A DNA stretch of 33,204 bases from the IMG/VR virus record IMGVR_UViG_3300009151_000227, positions 1 to 33,204 of that record; one strand, 5' to 3'. The notes beneath the pieces were generated by a model. That model saw nothing but the letters and a program-made list of their open reading frames with translations. It was not told where the DNA came from and did no database searches. This DNA is from a virus. Shown piece after piece: positions 1 through 6,959 of the stretch (positions within the stretch are counted from its first letter, which is position 1; each line of letters opens with the position of its first letter). The position numbers and the translations under genes are program-made.

Positions 1-1
1 A

Positions 2-388
2 GACCGCCCTGAGCCGAAGCACATTGTCTCGGTCGTCTCGACTGGAGTCTTGTGTCGCACTTTGCAGATAGCCTTCCCGAACGCTGAGTTCCACGGAGTT
101 GCCGTTGCCAGAAACTTGAAGGCCGGTGAAATTGGTCGGGCAAACGTTATTTCCTATCACCGTCCGTTCTTGCAGGACGCAGATGAAGCTCAGAAGATTA
201 TCGAAGAAACTGGAATCAGCTCGGCTCCGAACTACGACATGAAGGGCATCGAGTATTTGATTCGCGGTAAGCTCGGTGTTCCGATGAACCCTGAGACGCT
301 CTTCTGGAACGTCGCAGGCGACATAAAACCGTCTTTCATGAAGCACGAAGATGTTGATTCGGCTCGTGAATGGGGTGAGGTTCGCTAG
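2..388 (+). CDS. C-terminal part of an unidentified enzyme, possibly PLP-dependent (fold type II) (left end cut by window)
   Basis: The reading frame is open from the first bases of the window to the TAG at 386-388, so only the last ~129 residues are present; the TTG at 50 is just an internal codon. The segment STGVLCRTLQIAFPNAEFHG followed by a V-x-V strand resembles the glycine-rich cofactor-phosphate region and following strand of fold-type-II PLP enzymes (threonine synthase/cysteine synthase group). The catalytic lysine would lie upstream of the window. The later SAPNYDMKG and PMNPETLFWNVAG segments are not recognised. It is the last gene of an operon that ends at a strong terminator. The coding frame is certain; the enzyme class is only a suggestion. 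Confidence 0.45.
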   Translation, partial: DRPEPKHIVSVVSTGVLCRTLQIAFPNAEFHGVAVARNLKAGEIGRANVISYHRPFLQDADEAQKIIEETGISSAPNYDMKGIEYLIRGKLGVPMNPETLFWNVAGDIKPSFMKHEDVDSAREWGEVR

Positions 389-403
389 CTCCGGCGCGCC
401 TCT

Positions 404-440
404 AAAAAGTCCCCTGTCGCTATTGGCAGGGGATTTTTTA
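404..440 (+). terminator. Rho-independent terminator
   Basis: A 7-bp stem TCCCCTG/CAGGGGA with a 10-nt loop is followed by TTTTTT and preceded by AAAAA, so it could work on both strands. It lies 15 bp after the stop of the left-edge gene and closes that operon. Confidence 0.9.
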
Positions 441-840
441 CATGTCCTTGACTCTAAGTAGCGGTATCGGAGCGCGCGAACTGGACCGCTTGAGCGCGTC
501 TCTGTTTATGAAATGTCGATGATTCCATGAAACTTATGAAAGTCTGCGGGGGTCGCTAGGGAGCCGCTTTTCTGTACATAAGCGACGACAAGCGCGATAC
601 AGTAATGAAAAACTAAAATCTCAGATACTAGAAGAAAATTCGCGCAAGGCTCGTACGTTTTTCTCTAGTATCGCGGCTTCCATAAAACCATGTATTGACT
701 GTAATGGTGATTACTGATTATTATTTCTATACACGTTAAGAGTTAACTGGGGGCCCCTTTAAAAGAATAATCAGGTTCAATGGTTACAACCTAATCAAAG
801 TAGTTTCATAGTACTTACATGGATACATGGAGGACTTTTT
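441..840. other. Non-coding stretch with duplicated ATG-rich element
   Basis: No convincing gene is seen on either strand for about 400 bp. Visible features: a 13-bp element ATGATTCCATGAA at 519-531 that recurs exactly at 849-861; an inverted repeat GTCGCT (552-557)/AGCGAC (581-586); a candidate promoter at 695-720; and a G/C-rich block GGGGGCCCC near 750-760. The first copy of the 13-bp element also sits in a chain of mini-ORFs (ATG at 508, 519 and 527, each stop overlapping the next start as ATGA), like the chain at 841-877 but without an evident Shine-Dalgarno. The stretch could be a control region for the genes from 875 on. Confidence 0.5.
695..720 (+). promoter_or_regulatory. Candidate promoter with operator-like dyad in the spacer
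   Basis: TTGACT at 695-700 is followed after 17 bp by TTATTA at 715-720, a poor -10. The spacer holds the perfect dyad GTAAT-GGTG-ATTAC (701-714), where a repressor could block polymerase. It is the best -35-like hexamer upstream of the 875 gene, but the -10 is weak. Confidence 0.35.
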
Positions 841-877
841 ATGATACTATGATTCCATGAATCCATGAGTTGACATG
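829..877 (+). promoter_or_regulatory. Shine-Dalgarno plus chain of overlapping mini-ORFs leading to the 875 start
   Basis: A strong Shine-Dalgarno GGAGGA (829-834) sits 7 nt before ATG 841, which encodes only Met-Ile-Leu. Its TGA overlaps ATG 849 (Met-Ile-Pro), whose TGA overlaps ATG 857 (Met-Asn-Pro), whose TGA overlaps ATG 865 (Met-Ser). The ATG at 875 that opens the long frame follows 2 nt after the last stop. The start triplets recur every 8 nt. The main gene has no good ribosome site directly before it, so ribosomes could reach it by repeated termination-reinitiation. An alternative start at ATG 899, with AAGGAA very close upstream, would also be in frame. Confidence 0.5.
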
Positions 878-1411
878 GGCGGAAAGAAAAAAGGAAAAAT
901 GGAAGACGAGATTTTAGAAGACGAGTTCGTTGAAGTCGGGCAGGAAAAAGTAACCGGACAAGGATTTGCGATTGTCGATTTTGAATACGACGATGTTGTG
1001 TCAAGTGAAGCGGAGCTAGTTGCTTCTGGGCGTAGGCGCAATGGAAACAGAAACATCTGTGTTTGCGGGCATCCTGCAGGAAGGCACACTCAGATTCAGG
1101 GGCTAACGATTTGTAAGCCAACGAGAATGGAATGTCCATGCAAGAACTTGCGTGCTGTGCTAAGAGCCGAGGACACTCGAAACTTCTTGAGGAAGACCGA
1201 AGGGTCAGGCGCTCTTCATGCACTAGGTCGAGGATTGAGAGCAGCGCAAGACGCAGGCAAGTCTGTTGAGTGGCTAGTTGAGGCTAAGTGTGACCGTTGC
1301 TTGGCTGAAGCTCAGGTAAGTCCAGTAGCTGTGACTCAGCGAGGTGTCGTTGTTCAGGCAGCTACCGGGTTCGATGCCTTGTTGTGCCGTAAGTGCCGTG
1401 AAAACGTCTGA
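875..1411 (+). CDS. Zinc-ribbon-like hypothetical protein
   Basis: 178 residues. After an acidic N-terminus there is a cysteine/histidine cluster at about residues 61-90 (CVCGHPAGRH ... CKPTRMECPCKNL) and a second pair of knuckles near the C-terminus (CDRC ... CRKC), so one or two zinc sites are likely. The pattern C-x-CGH-x4-H ... C-x-C-K followed by a KTEG-x-G-x-LHALGRGL segment is one I associate with actinophage and actinobacterial hypothetical proteins; no function is known to me. The start is debatable (ATG 875 reached through mini-ORFs, or ATG 899). Its TGA overlaps the next ATG by one base, implying coupled translation with the 1411 gene. Confidence 0.8.
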   Translation: MGGKKKGKMEDEILEDEFVEVGQEKVTGQGFAIVDFEYDDVVSSEAELVASGRRRNGNRNICVCGHPAGRHTQIQGLTICKPTRMECPCKNLRAVLRAEDTRNFLRKTEGSGALHALGRGLRAAQDAGKSVEWLVEAKCDRCLAEAQVSPVAVTQRGVVVQAATGFDALLCRKCRENV

Positions 1412-1761
1412 TGACTGAAGCTCCGAGAAGACTAAAAGTCGGACCGCAATGGTACCGAGTCGAGCAGAGAAGAACAGGCGATGATGGCATGCTGTCAGAT
1501 GCTAGCCACGCTTACACGTTGGCAGAGCGAAACCTAATAGTCTTATCTCTTGACTTAGACGAGTCTAACAAGAAGCAAGTACTTGTACACGAGATACTTC
1601 ACGCGATACATAACACGATGGGTTCAGCTAGTAAGCCAGGTAAGTCTGCCGAGTTTTCTGATTGGGAGCACCACTTCATTTCCATGTACGAAGTCGGTCT
1701 GCTAATGGTGCTGCAGGACAATCCAGAGCTAGTAAAGTACTTGGCATCGGACGAGGCGTAA
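1411..1761 (+). CDS. Small HExxH zinc-metallopeptidase-like protein
   Basis: 116 residues. The motif VHEILHAIHN (about residues 58-67) is an HExxH zinc-binding signature, and SDWEHHFISMYEVGLLMVL follows, where a Glu/His third ligand could lie. The size and the compact HEILHA helix resemble the small phage and ImmA/SprT-like metallopeptidase-fold proteins. The start overlaps the previous stop as TGATG, so the pair is co-translated. Substrate unknown; it might process a phage protein or only bind zinc structurally. Confidence 0.8.
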   Translation: MTEAPRRLKVGPQWYRVEQRRTGDDGMLSDASHAYTLAERNLIVLSLDLDESNKKQVLVHEILHAIHNTMGSASKPGKSAEFSDWEHHFISMYEVGLLMVLQDNPELVKYLASDEA

Positions 1762-2013
1762 AGCACAAGCAGTTTCAAAAATAACCTATCGTTTACGGCG
1801 CGTTGTTTCTGAACAGCGAAAACTGTGTCCGGCGCGCTACACACTCGAAAGAAAACTTTAGGAACCGTATACAGTGTAACTGACCTCGCGACTGTAAACG
1901 ACCTTTACCGTTAGTGGTTTCCGGTCCCTCGCAGCACGCAGGTCGCATCAAGGCGGGTGCTGCTACGAGTCTCTCCCCGGTTAGCGGCACCCGTCTTGTC
2001 TTATAGTGCAAAC
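1762..2013 (+). promoter_or_regulatory. Intergenic region with candidate leaderless promoter
   Basis: About 250 bp without a convincing gene. TATAGT at 2002-2007 is followed after 6 nt by the A of ATG 2014, so a transcript from this -10 would start on the start codon and be leaderless, a common situation in actinobacteria. No Shine-Dalgarno precedes ATG 2014. No convincing -35 is seen 16-18 bp upstream. Confidence 0.4.
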
Positions 2014-2985
2014 ATGACTTCTGTACACGATGATGAAGAAAAACCTCTCGTCCCTTTTGGGGCCGAGGTTGCTGACAAGCCGATTATTGAACTCGACACT
2101 CCTGTAAACATTCGCCCTGACCTCTCGGAGATTGGCATTGACGAGGTTGAGAGAGGTGTCTGTGAGGATACCTTCGAGAACCGTGCAATCCTCCGCCGTG
2201 CGAAGATGGGCTGGGACACGGTATACGCTTCGAATGGTGTCCCGACCGGCATGATTCAAGCCCGCTCCGAAAACATGGCCACTCAGCGCCGTATCCTCTC
2301 CCTCGCTGAGAAGAAGCCGATCCTCTCGGACCCTGCTGACCGTAACTCTGACTACCTGACCGGCTTAGACCTGATTATCGAGTCGGCAGCCGACCACTTG
2401 GTTCCACCTTGGGTCCTCGGGGCGACACGCCTGTGGATGAAGGAACAGGAAACACCTCACCCGAATCCGAAGCGAAAGCCAAGCGCCAAGCCTCACCGCT
2501 GCCGAACCGTCAAGGACGACGGCATCCGCTGTATGCTGTGGTCCTCAGGGCGGCCGGCAGACGACGGCATGTGCCGTGTCCACCTTCGCTCCGAGAGCAG
2601 GAAGCCTGGCGACGACATTGAGCGTGCCAGACAGAAGCTGCAGCAAGCAGCACCGTTCGCCGTGAACCTGCTTGAGGAACTTATGGAGACCGCCGAGTCT
2701 GAGCCAGTGAAACTCAAGGCAGCCACCGAAATCCTTGACCGTGCCGGCGTTCGTGGCGGCATAGAGGTGGATACCTCAGTGAACCTGGACGTCAGGCCTG
2801 CTGCAATGGTGATTGCCGAGAGGTTACAGCGCCTCGCTGTAGGTGCAACAGAGGCGGCAGCCAAGCTGGCTCAAGCCGGTATCATAGTCCCAGCCGATGA
2901 GGACCCGAGGATCGAAGACGCAGAAATCGTCACCGACGAAGAAAATCAAAAAGAAATCACCGATGGAGTGTACAAAGATGAATAA
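2014..2985 (+). CDS. Terminase small subunit-like protein (putative)
   Basis: 323 residues from ATG 2014; a GTG at 1957 is in frame, but its extra codons look non-coding and lack a ribosome site. The centre carries a small Cys/His cluster, CRTVKDDGIRCMLWSS ... CRVHL (about residues 162-192). The C-terminal half has ESEPVKLKAATEILDRAGVR, a helical segment typical of DNA-binding small terminase proteins and their relatives in actinobacterial phages and prophages. The tail is very acidic. The large terminase is 21 kb away rather than adjacent, which is unusual, so the role is inferred. The last bases overlap the start of the next gene. Confidence 0.6.
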   Translation: MTSVHDDEEKPLVPFGAEVADKPIIELDTPVNIRPDLSEIGIDEVERGVCEDTFENRAILRRAKMGWDTVYASNGVPTGMIQARSENMATQRRILSLAEKKPILSDPADRNSDYLTGLDLIIESAADHLVPPWVLGATRLWMKEQETPHPNPKRKPSAKPHRCRTVKDDGIRCMLWSSGRPADDGMCRVHLRSESRKPGDDIERARQKLQQAAPFAVNLLEELMETAESEPVKLKAATEILDRAGVRGGIEVDTSVNLDVRPAAMVIAERLQRLAVGATEAAAKLAQAGIIVPADEDPRIEDAEIVTDEENQKEITDGVYKDE

Positions 2986-3175
2986 AGATGCTATAATTGA
3001 ATTAGCGGAAGCACTGGCTAACGACCTTCACGCGGACGTTGCCCTTGCCGCGACTAGAATGGAACATGTCCGGGTGTCTTCCCGGGCAAACGCTGCACAA
3101 ATCCTACTCATTGCACTGAAGGAAACCGAGAGAGACGATTCAAATGACAGCAACACCGAAGTCACCATCTTCTAA
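2978..3175 (+). CDS. Small hypothetical protein
   Basis: 65 residues from ATG 2978 (MNKDAIIELAEALANDL), with GGAG about 9 nt upstream inside the preceding gene. It overlaps the upstream stop by 8 bp and the downstream start by 32 bp, so three genes are chained by overlaps. The protein looks all-helical and has no recognised domain. Confidence 0.6.
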   Translation: MNKDAIIELAEALANDLHADVALAATRMEHVRVSSRANAAQILLIALKETERDDSNDSNTEVTIF

Positions 3176-3956
3176 AGACCTGATTGAACTCTTCGTTTCT
3201 AAAGCTCTAGCCTACCAGGGCCATCGGGCGCAGGCCGGCATGGCCTCCGGCTTCGGTGAGAAGGTCGGGTACGGCTCAAATCCCTGGTCCGGGTCTTTCA
3301 TCGACGTCGTGGCGCGAGAGGCCGGTCTGACGGTGCGCAACGTGCCTGCTACGGTGTACACCCCGGCGGCACTTGCTGAGTTTGTGAAGCGAAACACCCT
3401 ATACCAGAAGCCACAACGAGGCGACATTGCCTTCTTCGCCTTCCCAGGTGAAGGTGCACGCACCATGTTTGACATGCCCCACGTCGGAATCGTGACGGAT
3501 ACCTCTCGGTTCACTTCAACCGGGTTCTTCCAGGTGCTAGAGGCGCAAACCAGCACCGGACTGCCTAGAGGAAATCAGGACCCGACGGGCGTTTACCTTC
3601 GGGTGCGCTCGGGCCAAGAGGTAATCGGGTTCGGTAGGCCGGACTTCAAGCTGAAGAAAACCATAAGCTTCAACAACAAGCTGAAGGTTTCCGCATCGGA
3701 CTCCTTACCGAAGCTAACGGTGGCGCATCTCACGACCGGGCGGCCTAATCGGGCGACAGCAACACTGCAACTTGCCCTATCCAGTCGGGTGCAACTTGCC
3801 GGACATACCTCGGGCACCTTTGACAATGCAACTCGGACCGCTTTGGCCCGCTATCAACGTGCCATAGGCCGGGTCGGGCCGGATGCATCGGGCAACCTGG
3901 ACTCGAACACCCTTGCATGTCTGGCTAGAGACACCGGACTGTTTGTAGTCGGGTAG
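3144..3956 (+). CDS. CHAP-like endolysin-type protein with peptidoglycan-binding domain; catalytic Cys replaced by Ser
   Basis: 270 residues. Residues ~12-165 have the CHAP layout: NPWSGSFIDVVARE (46-59) where family members have PWC at the nucleophile, PQRGDIAFF (90-98), and PHVGIVTD (112-119) with the catalytic-type histidine H113. Position 49, the usual cysteine, is serine here, and the only cysteine visible is near the C-terminus, outside the fold. Residues ~205-265 look like a PG_binding_1 repeat (LQLALSSRVQLAGHTSGTFD, ARYQRAIG). Known CHAP enzymes are amidases or endopeptidases on peptidoglycan; this one may use Ser, be inactive, or act only as a wall-binding protein. Confidence 0.75.
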   Translation: MTATPKSPSSKDLIELFVSKALAYQGHRAQAGMASGFGEKVGYGSNPWSGSFIDVVAREAGLTVRNVPATVYTPAALAEFVKRNTLYQKPQRGDIAFFAFPGEGARTMFDMPHVGIVTDTSRFTSTGFFQVLEAQTSTGLPRGNQDPTGVYLRVRSGQEVIGFGRPDFKLKKTISFNNKLKVSASDSLPKLTVAHLTTGRPNRATATLQLALSSRVQLAGHTSGTFDNATRTALARYQRAIGRVGPDASGNLDSNTLACLARDTGLFVVG

Positions 3957-3959
3957 CAA

Positions 3960-4275
3960 CTCGGACCTTAAAAAGCGCGCAACCTGCCTATACCCTAGGC
4001 CGGACGCGCATCGGACCGAAAAAACCGCGCAACCTGCCCTATAGGCCTAGAGGTCGCGTCGGGCAGAAAACCGCGCAACCTGCCTATAGGGGCCTCCGGA
4101 ACTAGGCCGGACTGCTTTTCAGAACTATGCAACCTGCCTATAGGGGCCTAGAGGTTTTGCCGGACCAAAATATGCGCAACCTGCCTATAGGGGCCTTGCA
4201 AATGCATGCCGGACTGAAAAACAGTGCAACCTGCTATAGGGAACCAGGAAACTAGGCCGGACCAGTTTTAGAGGC
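3960..4275 (+). repeat. Six imperfect ~50-bp direct repeats (iteron-like)
   Basis: The core GCAACCTGCC(C)TATAGGGGCC occurs six times, with AACCTGC starting at 3981, 4031, 4078, 4131, 4179 and 4229 (spacing 47-53 bp). Each core is linked to the next by a variable stretch containing CCGGAC or TCGGAC and an A-run. The array lies in a ~470-bp gap without genes and is followed by a promoter and a DNA-binding gene. Spacing near five helical turns suits an array bound by one protein, such as a replication origin or packaging/partition site. Confidence 0.85.
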
Positions 4276-4376
4276 CTGAAGGCCTGAAAGCTAGGGAAAC
4301 CCTAGGCTAGAGGAAACGCTTCAATTTAGTATAACCAATTTCGCGCAAATGCCAGACTTTTGTCACCTTTAGGGGG

Positions 4377-4425
4377 TATAATGGTTTCATAGTCAATTCC
4401 GTGACTATCTCGACAATGACGAAGG
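4377..4425 (+). promoter_or_regulatory. Promoter module with +1 hairpin (for 4426 gene)
   Basis: TATAAT at 4377-4382. Seven nt downstream begins the hairpin ATAGTCA/TGACTAT (4389-4408, loop ATTCCG), then CAATGACGAAGG, a variant of the leader box. The GAAGG abuts ATG 4426 with no spacer, so initiation here is unusual. Confidence 0.75.
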
Positions 4426-5046
4426 ATGATACCCATCACTAATCAAACCCAGCACCAAATGAGTCAGAACTTCAAAAACCTAATTGAAGCTCGTGCTCAA
4501 AATCACATTCAGCTGAAGGACTTTGTGGCTCTAGCTCTCGAAGACCAGACTCAGCCTCTCACAGTTGCCGAACTTACAATTTTCGTCAACCGTGAACTCA
4601 AGCGCAATTACGACAAGTCGACCATTCGCCTAATCGTGAACGAGCTCGTCCTCGAGCGTCGCGCTGTTACCCGTATCGAAACTCTGGCCGAGAGAACTCT
4701 TCGTTCCGAAGGCCGTTCAGTTCCAGGTACTCCATCAGCAATTTACTTCTCTGCAGTTGCAGGAGTTCACACTCCTCCAGCTCGCACAGTGGCAATTGTG
4801 GTTCCAGGCTCAGAACTTCGCTCGACGTTTGGTCGTCGCGCAAAAGTAAAGAAGCGTGGACGTCCGCTAGGTTCGAAGAACCGCCCAACAATTCCGGCGC
4901 CAGTGAAATCTGCTGACACCTCTCCCTCTCTAACTGTCGAGTCGCTCATCGAGCAGCTTGTCAAAGAGCGCACTCGCGAAATCCAAACTCAGTTGGACGA
5001 AGCGAACGCGAAGCTAGCAACTCTGAAGGACCTTCTCAGAAGCTAG
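4426..5046 (+). CDS. DNA-binding protein with winged-helix-like domain, AT-hook and C-terminal coiled coil
   Basis: 206 residues from ATG 4426 or 195 from ATG 4459 (MSQNFKNLI). Residues ~30-90 (LKDFVALALEDQTQPLTVAE ... KSTIRLIVNELVLERRAVTR) read as a winged-helix domain. VKKRGRPLGSKNRP around residues 142-155 is a clear AT-hook (RGRP core). The last 45 residues (ESLIEQLVKERTREIQTQLD and on) form a heptad-like coiled coil for oligomerisation. Position next to the direct-repeat array suggests, but does not prove, that it binds those repeats. The start choice is open because the ribosome site touches the first ATG. Confidence 0.75.
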   Translation: MIPITNQTQHQMSQNFKNLIEARAQNHIQLKDFVALALEDQTQPLTVAELTIFVNRELKRNYDKSTIRLIVNELVLERRAVTRIETLAERTLRSEGRSVPGTPSAIYFSAVAGVHTPPARTVAIVVPGSELRSTFGRRAKVKKRGRPLGSKNRPTIPAPVKSADTSPSLTVESLIEQLVKERTREIQTQLDEANAKLATLKDLLRS

Positions 5047-5092
5047 TCACGGAAATCGAAGCGATGTATGGTAGTTTCCATAGGAGATTACC

Positions 5093-5317
5093 ATGCATCG
5101 TTTCGAACTTTTCCAAGTCCGTTCCATTGAAGACCACTCAGACGCAGAGGCCGAAGGTCTTGCAGCTCAGTACGAAGACACCTGTACTTCGTGTGACGAG
5201 CCTGTTGGCCTAATCTCTGGAGAACTGTTCGACTACGTAATCGTCTCTGACGAGAACGACGACTTTTGGTTCACGTGTGAAGCGTGCGCGATGCCCGTTA
5301 CAGACCCAGAAGCCTAA
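5093..5317 (+). CDS. Small zinc-knuckle hypothetical protein
   Basis: 74 residues, acidic, with CTSC (about 31-34) and CEAC (about 62-65), spaced for one zinc ribbon. Shine-Dalgarno AGGAG lies 7 nt before ATG 5093. A short hairpin TATGG/CCATA (5067-5082) just upstream mimics the other leaders, but no TATAAT is seen, so it may be read from the 4377 promoter. Confidence 0.7.
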   Translation: MHRFELFQVRSIEDHSDAEAEGLAAQYEDTCTSCDEPVGLISGELFDYVIVSDENDDFWFTCEACAMPVTDPEA

Positions 5318-5354
5318 TAACAATTTTCAAACGACAAAGCGATAGGATTAGAAC

Positions 5355-5630
5355 ATGCAGTATAGACAAGCACTAGGCGACGTGATTCGCGAGACTCGAC
5401 TTGAAAAGAACAAGACACTACGCTACGTTTCGCAACGCGGCGTCATCGCCCTTGGATACTTGAGCGAAGTCGAGCGTGGACAAAAAGAAGCCTCGTCTGA
5501 AATTCTCAACTGCATCGCGTACGGTCTTGGAGTTCCAGTTCATGAACTCGTCATCGCGGCAGGATACAAGCTCGCTTTTGAAAACGGCCACATAAGTGCT
5601 GACACGTTTTTGGAACTAGTTTCGAACTAG
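5355..5630 (+). CDS. XRE-family regulator resembling actinobacterial ClgR
   Basis: 91 residues. LGDVIRETRLEKNKTLRYVS followed by GYLSEVERGQKEASSEIL and LGVPVHEL closely matches ClgR, the actinobacterial activator of clp protease genes (typical motif GYLSEVERGQKEASSELL). The helix-turn-helix covers about residues 7-62. It is a little shorter than host ClgR, with a compact C-terminus. The leader carries the AAACGACAAA box variant (5333-5342). In the phage it could steer the host Clp regulon or act on phage promoters; the family call is fairly secure, the target is not known. Confidence 0.8.
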   Translation: MQYRQALGDVIRETRLEKNKTLRYVSQRGVIALGYLSEVERGQKEASSEILNCIAYGLGVPVHELVIAAGYKLAFENGHISADTFLELVSN

Positions 5631-5639
5631 GGAAACTCG

Positions 5640-5737
5640 TTACCAATTCGTTATAACTATTTTTACCAATACTAGAATAAATGTCACATCTAGATGGTAT
5701 AATAGAACTGTAAGCACAAATGCTTGCAAACGACGAA
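5640..5737 (+). promoter_or_regulatory. Promoter module (for 5754 operon)
   Basis: TATAAT at 5698-5703; at exactly +1 a 7-bp hairpin GTAAGCA/TGCTTGC with loop CAAA (5710-5727), immediately followed by box AAACGACGAA (5728-5737). Upstream block TTACCAATTCGTTATAA begins at 5641 and recurs before several other modules. Shine-Dalgarno AAAGGAG lies after the box. Confidence 0.85.
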
Positions 5738-5753
5738 ATGAAAAGGAGTCATT

Positions 5754-6134
5754 ATGACAACTACAACTCTCTCAGCAGCAAAAATCTACGAAGAGCTAAA
5801 GCTAGCGTCATTCAAAGGACGTATGGAAGCTGAGGCTCCAACTCCAGTATCAGTAACTGATGGAATTCAAACATGGAGTATGTCTGGCGGCATTTGCGGA
5901 AATGCTGTCGTCATGCTCAGTAGTGCACGAACCAAAGTCGCGCAAGACTTCAAGAAGCTTGGACTTGCTGAACCTTGGTATGGTAAGCCAGGACTCTCAT
6001 TGAGAACTTACAGTTTCATGGGCTTTGCAAGTGGAGGACAGAGCCTTGCGTACAACGAGGCGATTGCAAAAGCGATGGTCGACCACTTGGAGTCACTTGG
6101 CATCAAAGCTTACGTTCACAGTTGGGTTGACTAA
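5754..6134 (+). CDS. Hypothetical phage protein
   Basis: 126 residues, start ATG 5754 with AAAGGAG 8 nt upstream. It has a glycine-rich middle (WSMSGGICGNAVVMLSSART) and a C-terminal helix-strand end (MVDHLESLGIKAYVHSWVD). No signal peptide or known motif. First gene of the 5698 promoter unit; its stop overlaps possible TTG starts of the next gene. Confidence 0.75.
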   Translation: MTTTTLSAAKIYEELKLASFKGRMEAEAPTPVSVTDGIQTWSMSGGICGNAVVMLSSARTKVAQDFKKLGLAEPWYGKPGLSLRTYSFMGFASGGQSLAYNEAIAKAMVDHLESLGIKAYVHSWVD

Positions 6135-6135
6135 T

Positions 6136-6471
6136 TTGAACGCGAGCATCTTCGACTACGAGCTAATTGAGGAGACTGGGGTTCGCATGAACCCCGGTGC
6201 TCCGGCTCACGCTAAATCGTGGACGCGAGACATGCACACATGCATCATCGTCGAGCGTTACGTCGATAACACGCGCCAAAAAGGTTATCGCGTTATCACG
6301 ACGACGCAAACTCCAAGTTCGACTTTTGCGTTTGGCAAACTAGTTGAAATTGGAAGCGAGAAGCACGGTCGCTTGGGAACTTATCGTGTCATCGGTATGG
6401 TGAACATATTCACGATGAAAACGCTTGGCAGAATTTTCGACAAAAGTCTTCCGCATTGGATTCTTAAATAA
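6136..6471 (+). CDS. Hypothetical protein, uncertain TTG start
   Basis: The frame is coding-like from about LNASIFDYELIEETG to the TAA at 6469-6471. No ATG exists near its beginning; TTG 6127 or TTG 6136 would place the start at the stop of the preceding gene, while ATG 6187 would give a shorter 94-residue product. No known domain. Basic C-terminus. Confidence 0.55.
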   Translation: MNASIFDYELIEETGVRMNPGAPAHAKSWTRDMHTCIIVERYVDNTRQKGYRVITTTQTPSSTFAFGKLVEIGSEKHGRLGTYRVIGMVNIFTMKTLGRIFDKSLPHWILK

Positions 6472-6496
6472 TGCGACGAATGTCACAAGCACATGG

Positions 6497-6533
6497 TATA
6501 ATGGAATCAGCAACAAAAATTAAAAACGACGAA
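6497..6533 (+). promoter_or_regulatory. Promoter module (for 6547 gene)
   Basis: TATAAT 6497-6502 preceded by TGTCAC; box AAACGACGAA 6524-6533; then AAGGAG. No clear leader hairpin. Confidence 0.75.
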
Positions 6534-6546
6534 CAAGGAGAACGAC

Positions 6547-6873
6547 ATGAAATTTAAATTACTCAAACAAGAATCAGGCAAAGCAGATGACACTGGGCTC
6601 AGAGGATATCTCGAGTCGACACGCGAGCAGCTAGTCGAGCTATTTGGAGAACCACATCCAACCGATTGCATCGACGGCAAAATCACGACTCGATGGATTA
6701 TCGAGTTTGCAGATAAAACCGTTGCGACTATCTACGACTACAAGCGATACACGCATGGAGCTCCAAAGGACGACGAGCTTTACGCGTGGCACATTGGTGG
6801 ACGTGACCACCGCGCTTGGGAAAACGTTTCTACTGCGTGGATAGATGCATATACTGTTACCATTCCGTTATAA
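6547..6873 (+). CDS. Hypothetical phage protein
   Basis: 108 residues. The pattern TREQLVELFGEP ... TRWIIEFADKTVATIYDYK ... WHIGGRD is one I recognise from small phage proteins of unknown function, often rich in Asp/Trp, in which a substrate-like strand (F-A-D-x-T-V-A-T-I-Y-D-Y) precedes a WHIGG loop. Single-gene transcription unit between two promoter modules. Confidence 0.75.
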   Translation: MKFKLLKQESGKADDTGLRGYLESTREQLVELFGEPHPTDCIDGKITTRWIIEFADKTVATIYDYKRYTHGAPKDDELYAWHIGGRDHRAWENVSTAWIDAYTVTIPL

Positions 6874-6914
6874 AGAATTTGCGCCAAATGGCAGCAAATG
6901 TCACTGGCGCAGTG

Positions 6915-6949
6915 TATAATGGAATTAGCAACAAACAATAAACGACGAA
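6915..6949 (+). promoter_or_regulatory. Promoter module (for 6960 gene)
   Basis: TATAAT 6915-6920 with TGTCAC upstream; box AAACGACGAA 6940-6949 directly followed by GGG. No leader hairpin. Confidence 0.75.
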
Positions 6950-6959
6950 GGGACATCAT

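Noticed and set aside
552-586. Small RNA gene around the GTCGCT/AGCGAC stem
   Set aside because: Only a 6-bp stem with a large loop and no promoter or terminator at the right distance.
2002-2007. GTG 1957 as start of the terminase-small-like gene
   Set aside because: The added 19 codons have no ribosome site and overlap the candidate -10; ATG 2014 fits a leaderless transcript.
3960-4275. CRISPR array
   Set aside because: Repeats are imperfect, linkers vary in sequence and contain partial repeats, and there are no cas genes; iteron-like direct repeats fit better.
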